Shown here one piece after another: positions 7,936 to 16,688 of a stretch of DNA of 64,000 nt. The notes beneath the pieces were generated by a model, which searched no databases, was not told where the DNA came from, and worked only from the letters and a program-made list of their open reading frames with translations. The position numbers and the translations under genes are program-made. Location of the stretch: the NCBI GenBank assembly GCA_964344685.1, contig CAYFOK010000012.1:44647-108646 (forward strand). The letters run 5' to 3'. Each line of letters opens with the position of its first letter. Within the stretch, counting starts at the first letter, position 1. This DNA is from Scalindua sp964344685. Its GTDB lineage: Bacteria; Planctomycetota; Brocadiia; Brocadiales; Scalinduaceae.

Positions 7936-10329
7936 TTATTTACAGCCTCTGCCTAATGCAGTCGCTTTCTCCTTGTGCCTGTTGACCAGTTCCTGCATCT
8001 TGGACATGTCCCAATTGTTAACTTTGTCTTTCGAAGCACTCCTCCTTATGCTGTAAAGATTTGACGCATCACAGTAAGAACATTGGTCTACCAGCCTCGG
8101 GATAACCCTGCGACACTCATTACAGATAGTAAATTCCGGAGATATGGTTAACTGTGCTGCTTGAGTATTCTCAAAAGTCCTCTTAACAAGCTTCAAAATA
8201 CTGGATGCCGGAGGCCTCTCTTCACCCACAAATGCATGTATTATAGCACCTGATTCAATCATACCATGGAACATACTCTGCACCTCTATTCTCTTAACCA
8301 TATCCACTGGTGCATCAGGACGCAGATGAATACTGTTGGTATAGTAAAATTCGTCTCTCTCCATGTGACCCTTAACCATTTCCACAGCTTCCGGGAAATT
8401 CCTGACGTCTATCTTGGCAAGCCTTCGACTTGCACTTTCGGCAGGTGATTCCTCAAGGGAGAACTTCAGGTTATGTTTTTTTCCCTCTTCCTTTACCCTG
8501 AAATACATATGAGAAATAATACGCAATCCCAGCTTCAGGGCTTCGTCATCTTCGTGCAGCTCTTTACCAATCATAAACTGCAGGCACTCATTCAATCCTA
8601 TAATACCAACAATGTAAGTCGCCGCTTCCAGATCTACATACGGCCTTCCATCATGGGCAGTCTTACCGATCTCCCATAACGGCATGTTCGGTGAAGACAT
8701 CAGGCTGGCAATAAAATCCTTCTTCTCGAAATGAGCCTTAATCGCAATATCCATACCCCTGTCAATTTCCTTATAAAGCTTGTCAAGGTTCCCCCTGCCA
8801 GCCCTGTAAGCAGCCTGAGGAAGGCTTACGGTTATATTCTGAAATCCGCAGAACCTCATACTCTCCGGATGGTTAATCATGTAGTTATCATCAATAGTGG
8901 TACGCAGACGACAACATGCCGACAATGTTATCTCATCTCTATCAAAAACAAAATATGGCACCCCGTTTTCACTGGCAATCTGTGCAGCATATTCCAGGAG
9001 CTCATATTGCTTAGGATCTTTGTATGTATCCTGACTTATATGGAAATCACATTTTGGGAAAGCAAACACATGACCATGACAGTCACCATTCCTCCATACA
9101 TCAAGCAACGCCTTTGTAAACCGCTGCGAAGCCAATTCATAATCTCCATATGTCCTGCCAGTATACTTTCCTCCAGGGCCTACCGCCTGTATTGATTTCA
9201 GATAATTTGGTACCCCCGTATGTATATTAAAATCAAGGAACAGTGTCTGCCCACCGCGGGAGAATGCGCTTTGTGAACCACTGAAGATCAGGTGCTGAGC
9301 CTCCTGCTTCATCTCCTCCTGGCTCATGTGCTCAACATATGGAGCATACATTATGTTGATATAGCCTATCCCCAATGCCCCTGCATAATAGGCCTGCATC
9401 GAAGCAAGAAATGTATTTAAGTGCCCGGTAAGCGTCCGGGCATGTTTTGCCGGTGCCGAAGATGTATCTAAATTCTCTAATGCCAATCCATATTTCTTCA
9501 AATACTCAAGAGAATGAGAAGAGCAGTATACTCTGGTTGGATAGCCAAGGTCATGAATATGGACCATTCCGGAAGTGTGTGCGTCAGCAACCTCTCTGGA
9601 ATATACTTCCTGAAGTGCATACTGTTTCATAGTATTCTCAGCAACTGCGAGATTAATGGCCTCAGGGTTATTTGTCGCTATATTGCTGTTTTCCTTGACT
9701 TTTGAAAATATAAGCTCTTCAATATCATATTTTGGCATTCCGATACTGGCCTGTTTTTTCAGCTTTGCGTTGTAGCCTCTCTCAAACAGCTCATTATCAA
9801 CCAACTCTCTGATCAAAGCGGTAGATATCCTGTCAAGTCCGGAAGCAAAGATCCGTCTCTCAACGGCAACCGCAACTTCCTGAGACACAGTATCCGGCAA
9901 TTCAGCCTCTTTCTCCAGAGCCGTTGCGATTCTTGCCCTGTCCCATGGAAACGATTCATCTTTTGAGACAAGGTCAACCATCAGTGCCGCGTCGGTTGTA
10001 TCACCGCTTTTCTGTACCTGTTTTCTCACACGAAGTGATTTGCGGACCCTTGCTCTATCTTCTCTGTATAAAATGTATGCTTTTGCCGTTTTTGCATGTC
10101 CGTTTTTTATTAAAACCTCTTCAACCAGGTCCTGGACGTCCTCGATGCCGGGAATATCCTCTACAAATCTTTTTTGTAAAAAGTGGGTAACAACACTCGC
10201 AAGCTCTGTTGCAATAGACCGATCTGCACCACCAACAGCTTTGGCAGCCTTAAAAATAGCATCGGATATCTTAACCTCATCAAATGCAACCATCCTACCA
10301 TCACGTTTTTGAATTGTTTCAACTGTCAT
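7936..10329 (-). CDS. nrdD: Class III (anaerobic) ribonucleoside-triphosphate reductase, glycyl-radical site altered
   Basis: 797 residues from the ATG at 10327-10329, which has GGAGGG ten bases upstream. Residues 1-95 are an ATP cone (allosteric site), followed by a second cone-like segment to about residue 185. The catalytic barrel holds the Cys in RVYCSSHSLEYL, the CCRL active-site motif and the CGFQNITVSLPQAAYRAG strand. The C terminus has the four-Cys zinc site (CNEC...CSYC) and the conserved NNWDxSK...ELxxRH tail. In the family an R-V/I-V/T-G-Y segment carrying the radical Gly lies between the zinc site and NNW. Here that stretch reads RRSASKDK, with Ala at the Gly position. The protein would normally reduce NTPs to dNTPs anaerobically. 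The extra tail ends in GRGCK. Confidence 0.92.
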   Translation of the reverse strand: MTVETIQKRDGRMVAFDEVKISDAIFKAAKAVGGADRSIATELASVVTHFLQKRFVEDIPGIEDVQDLVEEVLIKNGHAKTAKAYILYREDRARVRKSLRVRKQVQKSGDTTDAALMVDLVSKDESFPWDRARIATALEKEAELPDTVSQEVAVAVERRIFASGLDRISTALIRELVDNELFERGYNAKLKKQASIGMPKYDIEELIFSKVKENSNIATNNPEAINLAVAENTMKQYALQEVYSREVADAHTSGMVHIHDLGYPTRVYCSSHSLEYLKKYGLALENLDTSSAPAKHARTLTGHLNTFLASMQAYYAGALGIGYINIMYAPYVEHMSQEEMKQEAQHLIFSGSQSAFSRGGQTLFLDFNIHTGVPNYLKSIQAVGPGGKYTGRTYGDYELASQRFTKALLDVWRNGDCHGHVFAFPKCDFHISQDTYKDPKQYELLEYAAQIASENGVPYFVFDRDEITLSACCRLRTTIDDNYMINHPESMRFCGFQNITVSLPQAAYRAGRGNLDKLYKEIDRGMDIAIKAHFEKKDFIASLMSSPNMPLWEIGKTAHDGRPYVDLEAATYIVGIIGLNECLQFMIGKELHEDDEALKLGLRIISHMYFRVKEEGKKHNLKFSLEESPAESASRRLAKIDVRNFPEAVEMVKGHMERDEFYYTNSIHLRPDAPVDMVKRIEVQSMFHGMIESGAIIHAFVGEERPPASSILKLVKRTFENTQAAQLTISPEFTICNECRRVIPRLVDQCSYCDASNLYSIRRSASKDKVNNWDMSKMQELVNRHKEKATALGRGCK

Positions 10330-10336
10330 TGTATTA

Positions 10337-10831
10337 TTACCCTCCATTCTTACTTGTTTTTTTCTGTTTTGTTTTTTTTGTTGAAGGCATCAAAGGTTTC
10401 AGTTCATTTATAAATTCGTTTATATCTTTAAATTCCCTATAGACCGACGCAAACCTGACATAAGCAACCTTATCCAAAACCCTGAGGTGCTGCATAACAA
10501 GTTCACCTATAGATGTTGTTTCAACCTCCCTCTCAAACTTATCATAAATTACACTTTCTATTTCCGACACAACGTTTTCGAGCAGATCTGTTGATACAGG
10601 CCTTTTTTCACACGCCTTAAGTAATCCCGATAATATCTTATTACGGTCAAAATTAATCCTGCTGCCGTCTTTTTTGATTACTCTTACAGGACTCTCTTCA
10701 ACCCTCTCATATGTTGTAAACCTCCTGCCGCAATTTAAACACTCCCTCCTTCGCTTAACACTTAACCCATCAGTTGATGCCCTTGAATTAATAACTTTAT
10801 CGTCGTCTATTTTACAAAATAAACACTTCAT
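10337..10831 (-). CDS. nrdR: Transcriptional repressor NrdR
   Basis: 164 residues. The N-terminal zinc ribbon uses CLFC and CLNC. RRRECLNCGRRFTTYERVEE is followed by an ATP cone (about residues 48-140) that senses dATP/ATP. The C terminus is Lys-rich. NrdR represses ribonucleotide reductase genes by binding paired NrdR boxes when dATP is high. It is the first gene of the operon: its stop lies only 7 bases before the nrdD start, and its last codons contain the nrdD ribosome binding site, which suggests translational coupling. Two NrdR-box-like sites lie upstream, so it probably represses itself and the operon. No strong ribosome binding site precedes its own ATG. Confidence 0.96.
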   Translation of the reverse strand: MKCLFCKIDDDKVINSRASTDGLSVKRRRECLNCGRRFTTYERVEESPVRVIKKDGSRINFDRNKILSGLLKACEKRPVSTDLLENVVSEIESVIYDKFEREVETTSIGELVMQHLRVLDKVAYVRFASVYREFKDINEFINELKPLMPSTKKTKQKKTSKNGG

Positions 10832-10879
10832 AATGGCTTAGAATTAAAAATCTTACAAACGCGGGAAGCAATACTCAAA

Positions 10880-10927
10880 TGACAACATATTGGATATCGG
10901 CGTAAGCTACCATACAATATATGTAAT
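10880..10927 (-). promoter_or_regulatory. Tandem NrdR boxes upstream of nrdR-nrdD-nrdG
   Basis: Two imperfect palindromes match the remembered NrdR-box consensus acaCwAtATaTwGtgt. Box 1 (10880-10895) contains CAACATATTG, with one mismatch in the ten-base core. Box 2 (10912-10927) contains CAATATATGT, with two core mismatches. Each scores 11 of 16 over the full site. Their centres are 32 bases apart, the roughly three-turn spacing expected for cooperative NrdR binding, and they lie about 50 and 80 bases before the nrdR ATG. Confidence 0.6.
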
Positions 10928-10956
10928 GTCAAGTAGAAATCCTGGAATCAAAGGTT

Positions 10957-12393
10957 TTATTTTCCAACACAGAATGTCGAAAATACAATGTCCAGGATAT
11001 CATCTGTTACGACCTCGCCTGTTACCTCACCGATAGTATCTATAGCCCTGCGCAGGTCTATTGCTAAAAGCTCATGGGCAATACCCTCATCCAGCGAACC
11101 TGAAATTTGTCCTATAATCTCAAGAGCCTTACCAATTACTGCTTTCTGCCTGACGGTAAAGACTATATCTGACGCAGAAATATCAACGCTACTTTCAAGT
11201 ATTTCAGAAACTATCGTCTTTTTCAGCATAGCCAATCCCTCGCCGGTAAATACGGATGTTTTAATGACCGGAAAGGCCTTCATCTGCGGGGAAAGATTGT
11301 CAAAACAGACGTTTTGTTTAAGATCGGCTTTATTAATTACTATTATCTTGTTCCTCGTATTTATAGAATCAAAAAGCGCTACCTGCCGGCTGCATAGTTC
11401 CATTGACCCGTCTATAACAAATAACACAATCTGTGCGTCATCCACGGAACCGTATGTCCTCTGTGCAATCAGAGAATCCAGTTCGCTCTTATCGCTCGTA
11501 ACCCCCGCAGTATCTTTGATTCTGAAATTTATCCCCTCTAAAGCCATATCAGCTTCCAACGTATCCCTGGTCGTACCTCGAACCTGCGTAACAATAGCTT
11601 TTGAACGATTTAATAATTTATTAAACAGACTTGATTTACCCGCATTCGACAAGCCGACAAATACCGTTTTGACGCCATAATGAGATATTTTTGTCCTTTG
11701 CCCATCCCCGCTGACTGCGCTCAACCTCTGCTTTACAGCCTCAAGCCCATTCTTGATCTCTCCAAATGTGATCAATTCAATGTCCTGGTCATAGAAATCG
11801 ATAGCAGCCTCAATCCTGGCGCAGAGATTAAGCAATTCCCCTTGTATGCCATGCATCAGCCCAGTCAGTTTACCTTTCAGGTTAGCAACGGACATTAACA
11901 ACTCTGAATCTGTCTGGGAACGTATAACATGCATTACCGATTCCGCCTCGGCAAGGCTTATTCTTCCATTGAGAAATGCCCTTTTAGTAAACTCGCCCGG
12001 TTCTGCAATCCGAATACTACCAATTATTGATTCTTTATTGTTCTCTTGATCAGCATTCTCTCTTTCTGACGAAAGCAGTGTTTCCATCAGCATTTCAAGT
12101 AACGGAGGCGAACCAAAGGTATGAATTTCTACAACATCTTCCTTCGTGTATGAACCCGGAGACTTCATGATGTAAATCGAAGCAGGAAAGCCAACCTTTT
12201 CCTTTTTAAGATAGAGGTTACTGTGGTATGAGTGAAAACCTCTCTTTGGCGCCATCTCTCCGGCGGCGTCAGGCGCAGAGACTCTCCTTAAACACTCAAA
12301 AACATCTTTGCCGCTAAGCCTGATAATAGCCCTGGGAGACCGGCCGGAAGGCGTGGATATTGCCAATATACTGTCGTTGAGACTGAAAGACAT
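10957..12393 (-). CDS. mnmE: tRNA uridine-5-carboxymethylaminomethyl modification GTPase MnmE
   Basis: 478 residues. The N-terminal domain runs to about residue 120, the helical domain contains PGEFTKRAFLNGRISLAEAE, and the inserted G domain has GLSNAGKSSLFN (G1), GTTRDT (G2), DTAG (G3) and NKAD (G4). The C terminus is FCVGK, whose Cys is catalytic in the family. MnmE with MnmG modifies the wobble uridine of tRNAs using a formyl/methylene-folate donor. Oddly, the N-terminal CHGG/GHGG motif that contacts the folate is replaced by HTFGS, and the GRGGIGI loop reads GRSPRAI. It lies 29 bases downstream of yidC, the classic neighbour order. A second, differently degenerate MnmE is encoded at 27772-29058. 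Confidence 0.95.
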   Translation of the reverse strand: MSFSLNDSILAISTPSGRSPRAIIRLSGKDVFECLRRVSAPDAAGEMAPKRGFHSYHSNLYLKKEKVGFPASIYIMKSPGSYTKEDVVEIHTFGSPPLLEMLMETLLSSERENADQENNKESIIGSIRIAEPGEFTKRAFLNGRISLAEAESVMHVIRSQTDSELLMSVANLKGKLTGLMHGIQGELLNLCARIEAAIDFYDQDIELITFGEIKNGLEAVKQRLSAVSGDGQRTKISHYGVKTVFVGLSNAGKSSLFNKLLNRSKAIVTQVRGTTRDTLEADMALEGINFRIKDTAGVTSDKSELDSLIAQRTYGSVDDAQIVLFVIDGSMELCSRQVALFDSINTRNKIIVINKADLKQNVCFDNLSPQMKAFPVIKTSVFTGEGLAMLKKTIVSEILESSVDISASDIVFTVRQKAVIGKALEIIGQISGSLDEGIAHELLAIDLRRAIDTIGEVTGEVVTDDILDIVFSTFCVGK

Positions 12394-12422
12394 GATTTCC
12401 GTTTATCTACTGAGGCAAAATC

Positions 12423-14168
12423 TTATTTTTTTACCTTTGCCTTTGCATCAATCACCCTCTTCCCTTTGTAATAGACATCAAGCTTTTTAACACTTTTTCT
12501 AATCAGTATCTGCTCACCGATGCTGATGATCGTACTCGTAGTCCAGTAAAGGGCAAGTCCAGAAGCAAAGTTATAAAGCATGATAGGAAACATAAGTGGC
12601 ATCATCTGCATCATCCTCTGCTGCATCCTTGCCTGAGGGTCATCTCCTGTTGTATTTTTTGGAGTCAATTTCATTTGTACAAACGACGCAACACCCATTA
12701 ATATCGGTAAAAGATTAAACCAACCTCCAAGAACCGGCAGGTTAAACGGCAAGTGGAACAGTTGATCAGGTGCTGATAAATCACCAATCCAGGCCACGAA
12801 AGGAGCCTGCCTCATCTCAAAAGAGGACTGTAGTGTCCTGAATAAGGCAAAGAAAACAGGCATTTGAAGCATCATGGGAAAACAACCACTCATGGGATTT
12901 ACCCCATGCTCCTTAAACAATTTCATCTGTTCCTGGCCCATCTTCGTCTTATCGCCCTTATGTTTCTCTTTCAGCTGGGAGATAAGAGGTTGTAACTGCT
13001 GCATCCTGACCATCGACAACTGGCTCTTCCTGGTTAAAGGAAAAAGAACTAATTTCACCAAAAAGGTAAGTACCAGTATGGCAACTCCATAATTTGGAAT
13101 GACTCCATAAACCGTATTCAATATCTTCACAAGTATCTTGCATATTGACCTCATCATTCCGTAGTCATAATCTAAAATTGACAAAAGGTCTTCACATTGA
13201 TTCAGGGCCTTTTTCTCTTTAGGGCCAAGGAAGAAAACGTAATCGTGACGCTTTTCACTCTGTGGAGGTATCGATATTTTTGTGGTATAAAGATCTACGG
13301 TAAAATCATCTGCTTTATTATCCTTGTAAACAGGATCAGGATTATTAAATGGCTCAGCTGTCGCTGCAACGATTCTGCAGCCTGCCAGAGGCTTTAAGGC
13401 TACCGCAAAATATTTGTTGGTAGAACCGGCCAATACAATACCGACTGATTCATTGTTATACGGCATATCTTTAATTTCCGTATGTGCAATTTTCGTTTTG
13501 CCTTTGCCCACGTCTACCCCGACTATTGACGCAAGGCGGGAAGTCTTAGTTACCTCTGGATAAATACCATTCGAGGCCGTTATTGAATATGATGTACGAA
13601 TTTCTGAGTCAGTAGTGTTCTGCAAAGTAACGGCAACATCAAAATAGTAATTACCACTTTTTAAAGAAACCTCCTTTGTTATTTGGATTCCATTCTCTAA
13701 GAGAGCTGCAAAAACAACCCTGTCAGACCTTCTCTCAACAACTTTATATCTTCTGGTTTTTGACTGGTATCTTCTATCATCCATCAATTCAATGCTTAGT
13801 GGCAGAGACTCCAGGTTTGACGACTTCAACAATTCCAATGTCCCTGTTTTCCCGGGATTCTGGAATTCTGGTAATACTACAGACTTTAACGCAGCTCCTT
13901 CATTTGTCCATACCGCTCTCATTACATCGTTTTGCAATAATATGTTGTCCTGCAATTCAATGTCATCTTGAACGATTTTTTCAATCTTTCTACCTTGTAT
14001 CTCTTCCCCGGTATCTATTTCACTCTCAAATTTTTCCTGTTCAAGAGTCTCTTCTGCAACTTTACCTGTATCTTTTTCACCGGACTGCTTAGCCGGCTGC
14101 ATCTGATTAAAGAAATAAAGCATCGCAATTCCACAAAGGAATAAAGCTATTAATGCTTTCTTATCCAT
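12423..14168 (-). CDS. yidC: Membrane protein insertase YidC
   Basis: 581 residues. One N-terminal TM helix (ALIALFLCGIAMLYFF) is followed by a periplasmic beta domain to about residue 350. The Oxa1/YidC core of five TM helices follows, beginning at YGVIPNYGVAILVLTFLVKL, with the typical PLTRKSQLSM coupling-loop region and a basic C-terminal tail. It inserts proteins into the inner membrane alone or with SecYEG; the large periplasmic domain is the Gram-negative form. It precedes mnmE in the standard order, but rpmH and rnpA, usually just upstream, are absent and a Trm112-like gene takes that place. A 14-bp perfect palindrome lies about 75 bases upstream of the start. Confidence 0.97.
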   Translation of the reverse strand: MDKKALIALFLCGIAMLYFFNQMQPAKQSGEKDTGKVAEETLEQEKFESEIDTGEEIQGRKIEKIVQDDIELQDNILLQNDVMRAVWTNEGAALKSVVLPEFQNPGKTGTLELLKSSNLESLPLSIELMDDRRYQSKTRRYKVVERRSDRVVFAALLENGIQITKEVSLKSGNYYFDVAVTLQNTTDSEIRTSYSITASNGIYPEVTKTSRLASIVGVDVGKGKTKIAHTEIKDMPYNNESVGIVLAGSTNKYFAVALKPLAGCRIVAATAEPFNNPDPVYKDNKADDFTVDLYTTKISIPPQSEKRHDYVFFLGPKEKKALNQCEDLLSILDYDYGMMRSICKILVKILNTVYGVIPNYGVAILVLTFLVKLVLFPLTRKSQLSMVRMQQLQPLISQLKEKHKGDKTKMGQEQMKLFKEHGVNPMSGCFPMMLQMPVFFALFRTLQSSFEMRQAPFVAWIGDLSAPDQLFHLPFNLPVLGGWFNLLPILMGVASFVQMKLTPKNTTGDDPQARMQQRMMQMMPLMFPIMLYNFASGLALYWTTSTIISIGEQILIRKSVKKLDVYYKGKRVIDAKAKVKK

Positions 14169-14240
14169 TTACCCGTTCCCCAGACTTCCTATGAAGAAAA
14201 AAATAAAAATATATTAAATAAATATGAATTAATACGTTGA

Positions 14241-14254
14241 GTCGCTATAGCGAC
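14241..14254. promoter_or_regulatory. 14-bp perfect palindrome upstream of yidC
   Basis: GTCGCTATAGCGAC is a perfect dyad in an otherwise AT-rich stretch between the Trm112-like gene and yidC. It could be a repressor operator. It has no T run and no loop, so it is a poor terminator candidate. Confidence 0.35.
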
Positions 14255-14346
14255 AAAAGGCAAAATTGAAAATCCCTGTACATAAAGCTACATCTGAAAC
14301 CACAAGATATAGCCTTATAAAATGCGAATTGCAAGCAAAAGTAAAA

Positions 14347-14529
14347 TTAATCTTCAACTTTATTCTGGCCTTTCGGCAACTCCGCTTCGTCTATCAGCAT
14401 TATGGGGATATCATCCTTTACCGGATACCGCCTCCCGCAATTAGTACATACTATCTTATCGCTTTCAAGTTTCACCTCAGTCTTGCACAGCGGACAGGCA
14501 AGTATATCTAAAAGCTCTTTATCAATCAT
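14347..14529 (-). CDS. Trm112 family zinc-ribbon protein
   Basis: 60 residues. The protein opens MIDKELLDILACPLCKTEV and has a second pair (CTNC), giving the CxxC-CxxC zinc ribbon, followed by the family's YPVKDDIPIMLIDEA segment. This matches the YcaR/UPF0434 branch of the Trm112 family, whose eukaryotic members activate RNA and protein methyltransferases; the bacterial role is mostly unknown. The length is normal. It sits between scpA and yidC on the same strand and is probably co-transcribed with scpA. A partner methyltransferase cannot be identified from context. Confidence 0.9.
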   Translation of the reverse strand: MIDKELLDILACPLCKTEVKLESDKIVCTNCGRRYPVKDDIPIMLIDEAELPKGQNKVED

Positions 14530-14595
14530 TAAAACACCTCAAAATTGCCCTGTGCAAACCAAAATTCCTGCAGTTATAAACCGCTGAATATCCGG

Positions 14596-15324
14596 CTAGT
14601 TAATATTTGCAGTTATCTGGATTTCATCAAAATCACAGGTTTGTTCAAGTTTGATCTTTTTTAACCGCACCAGCTCCAGCAAAGCAAGGAAAAAACCTAT
14701 AAGCTCCGCCTTGCCCTGATCCTTATACAATAACTCCTTAAGTGAGAACGCAGAGGTATTACTTAATCTATTTAAAACTTTATCCATATATACGTGCACG
14801 GGAGTATCGTCATAAACGATCTTCTGAATAACATCCCCCAGTGTCTGCTTCATAAATCCAGAGAAGAATTGTGCAAGCTTCCACACATCAACATCATCCA
14901 GATTTAATTTATCATCTTCTTCTTTGCCGTCATCTATCAGCTTCTCCTCCGGCCGGGAAAATCTCTGGCCCCTCTCCTCAGACAATTTTGCCATTGTTGC
15001 AGTCGCCTCCTTGTATCTTTTGTATTCCAGGAGCTGCTTTACAAGTTCCAGCCTCGGGTCTTCTATCTCCTCTTCATCAGTTTCTTCGCTGCGGGGTAAA
15101 AGTGTTTGAGATTTTACATACATTAATGTTGACGCCATAACAAGAAAATCACCGGCCAATCCGATATCTATACTTTGCAGCTCATTTAAATAAGCCATAT
15201 ATTGATCGGTGATTTTAGCAATTGGTATATCATATATATCAACCTCTTCCCTGCGTATCAGGTAAAGAAGCAGATCTAACGGTCCATTGTAGGAATCAAG
15301 ATCAATTTTATATTCTGTCTGCAT
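14596..15324 (-). CDS. scpA: Segregation and condensation protein A
   Basis: 242 residues. The N-terminal kleisin segment YNGPLDLLLYLI is followed by DIYDIPIAKITDQYMAYL, both diagnostic of ScpA. The middle is acidic (EETDEEEIEDPRLELVKQLL), and the C-terminal winged helix contains LLALLELVRLKKI. ScpA bridges the two SMC heads and recruits ScpB in condensin. The scpB gene is not in the window, while smc lies downstream on the same strand beyond other genes. The gene starts 9 bases after the stop of the site-2 protease gene, so the two are one transcript, a common pairing in bacteria. Confidence 0.96.
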   Translation of the reverse strand: MQTEYKIDLDSYNGPLDLLLYLIRREEVDIYDIPIAKITDQYMAYLNELQSIDIGLAGDFLVMASTLMYVKSQTLLPRSEETDEEEIEDPRLELVKQLLEYKRYKEATATMAKLSEERGQRFSRPEEKLIDDGKEEDDKLNLDDVDVWKLAQFFSGFMKQTLGDVIQKIVYDDTPVHVYMDKVLNRLSNTSAFSLKELLYKDQGKAELIGFFLALLELVRLKKIKLEQTCDFDEIQITANIN

Positions 15325-15333
15325 AAGGCTTGT

Positions 15334-15966
15334 TTAACTTATCATAAAGGTCATAAACAAATTTGCAAAAAATACAGTTGGAGGCCAGATAATATATGAC
15401 AATATCGGGATATGGGCAAAGTTCCCAAGTAAAATTACCCCAAGTAAAATAAATGGACCATACCTGCATATGTTTTCATACCCGGGAAGCATCTGGCGAG
15501 GCAAAAAACCCTTCAGGACGTGTGAACCATCTAAGGGGTACAACGGAATACAGTTAAATATGGCCAAAATCAGATTAATCATAATTAACTGTTTCAATAT
15601 CTCAAACAGGTCAGGCGTAACCGCGGTAAACTTATACAATATCTGGAATATTAAACCAAAGAGCAGTGCCGAAACAAAATTTGAAAAAGGGCCTGCAGCG
15701 GAAACCAGCACATCATCACGCCTGGGATGTTTGAAATAACTGGGATTTACTGGTACAGGCTTCCCCCATCCAAAATGAGCAAAGATGAAACATATCACTC
15801 CCAGAGGGTCAAGATGCGCTAACGGGTTAAGGGTAAGACGCCCCTGCATTCTGGCTGTCGGATCGCCCAGTTTATTGGCAGTCCAAGCATGAAAAAACTC
15901 GTGAATAGTTAATGCGTATAATATTGCGATTACAAACGGTATTATACTTTTAAGATCAAAACCCAT
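15334..15966 (-). CDS. Site-2 protease family (M50) membrane metalloprotease
   Basis: 210 residues with about five hydrophobic segments. The zinc motif HEFFH lies in the first helix region (LTIHEFFHAWTANKLGDPTA), and the third ligand region is PLYPLDGSHVL, corresponding to NPxPxLDG in S2P enzymes. RMQGRLTLNPLAHLDPLG is typical of the small, PDZ-free M50 subgroup. These enzymes cut substrates within the inner membrane; the substrate of this subgroup is not established. It is the first gene before scpA, and no other protease partner is nearby. Confidence 0.93.
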   Translation of the reverse strand: MGFDLKSIIPFVIAILYALTIHEFFHAWTANKLGDPTARMQGRLTLNPLAHLDPLGVICFIFAHFGWGKPVPVNPSYFKHPRRDDVLVSAAGPFSNFVSALLFGLIFQILYKFTAVTPDLFEILKQLIMINLILAIFNCIPLYPLDGSHVLKGFLPRQMLPGYENICRYGPFILLGVILLGNFAHIPILSYIIWPPTVFFANLFMTFMIS

Positions 15967-16688
15967 GCCTTATGTGTAGTAAAATTGCCATGGTATCACG
16001 CTTCACATTGTATGTCAAGCAAAGAACATTGCCTGCTCCATAACGCTTTTTGCCCTGCAGAAACCCTGTTTTTATCAAACCAAAGCGCCCCGATTTGTCA
16101 GTGACAGGGCCAGCAGAAATTTGACATCTGTAACAAGATAGAAGATGACTTATACTGTAGACAAAAAGGTCTGTTAAAACTAAAATATCACAAAAAAAGT
16201 GGTATAATGTAAATAACATTCCCATAACTTTCCATTGTCAGTTCAGATATTCCGGATTATTTAAGTTCAGCATGTAGTAAAAATCACTTGTGCTATAACA
16301 TAATTACAATTATAATAGTTTCTTGTTTTTCATAACCCACGTGTGGAAACCACTTTAACAGGTGTTAAATAGAGTAAAAATATACTCTTAATCGAAGCGT
16401 ACTTAATTTTTTTGAAACAATTGAAACCAGCTTTTATGTTGTAGGCAAAAGTAACACTCATAGATTAAATTGATGCTTTAGGATATGCTTGTCACAGAGG
16501 GCTAACTACTTACTTAAGACAATTCCCATCAAAACAATCCGAACCAAAAATTTGTTAAGTTACGGCAATTCCTAATAATGTAGACGCCTGAATCTTTCCT
16601 CCTGATTAGTGCTATATTATTAAGTGTACGGTTATTAAAGATCAAAAAATGATATTAATATCAACCTTTCTATTAAGAGGACTAAATT
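15967..16688. other. Divergent intergenic region between the M50 and kdsC genes
   Basis: About 720 bases between genes read in opposite directions, so it should hold both promoters. TATATT-like hexamers occur near 16612 before kdsC. A frame on the minus strand (15956-16225) overlaps the M50 start, has no ribosome binding site and no family, and is rejected. I see no RNA gene or long repeat. Confidence 0.45.

Noticed and set aside
7936..8080. Frameshift hiding the NrdD glycyl-radical motif
   Set aside because: The conserved zinc site before and NNWDxSK after are in one frame, and the other frames show no RxxGY.
15956..16225. Minus-strand 89-codon frame upstream of the M50 gene
   Set aside because: It overlaps the M50 start, has no ribosome binding site and resembles no family.
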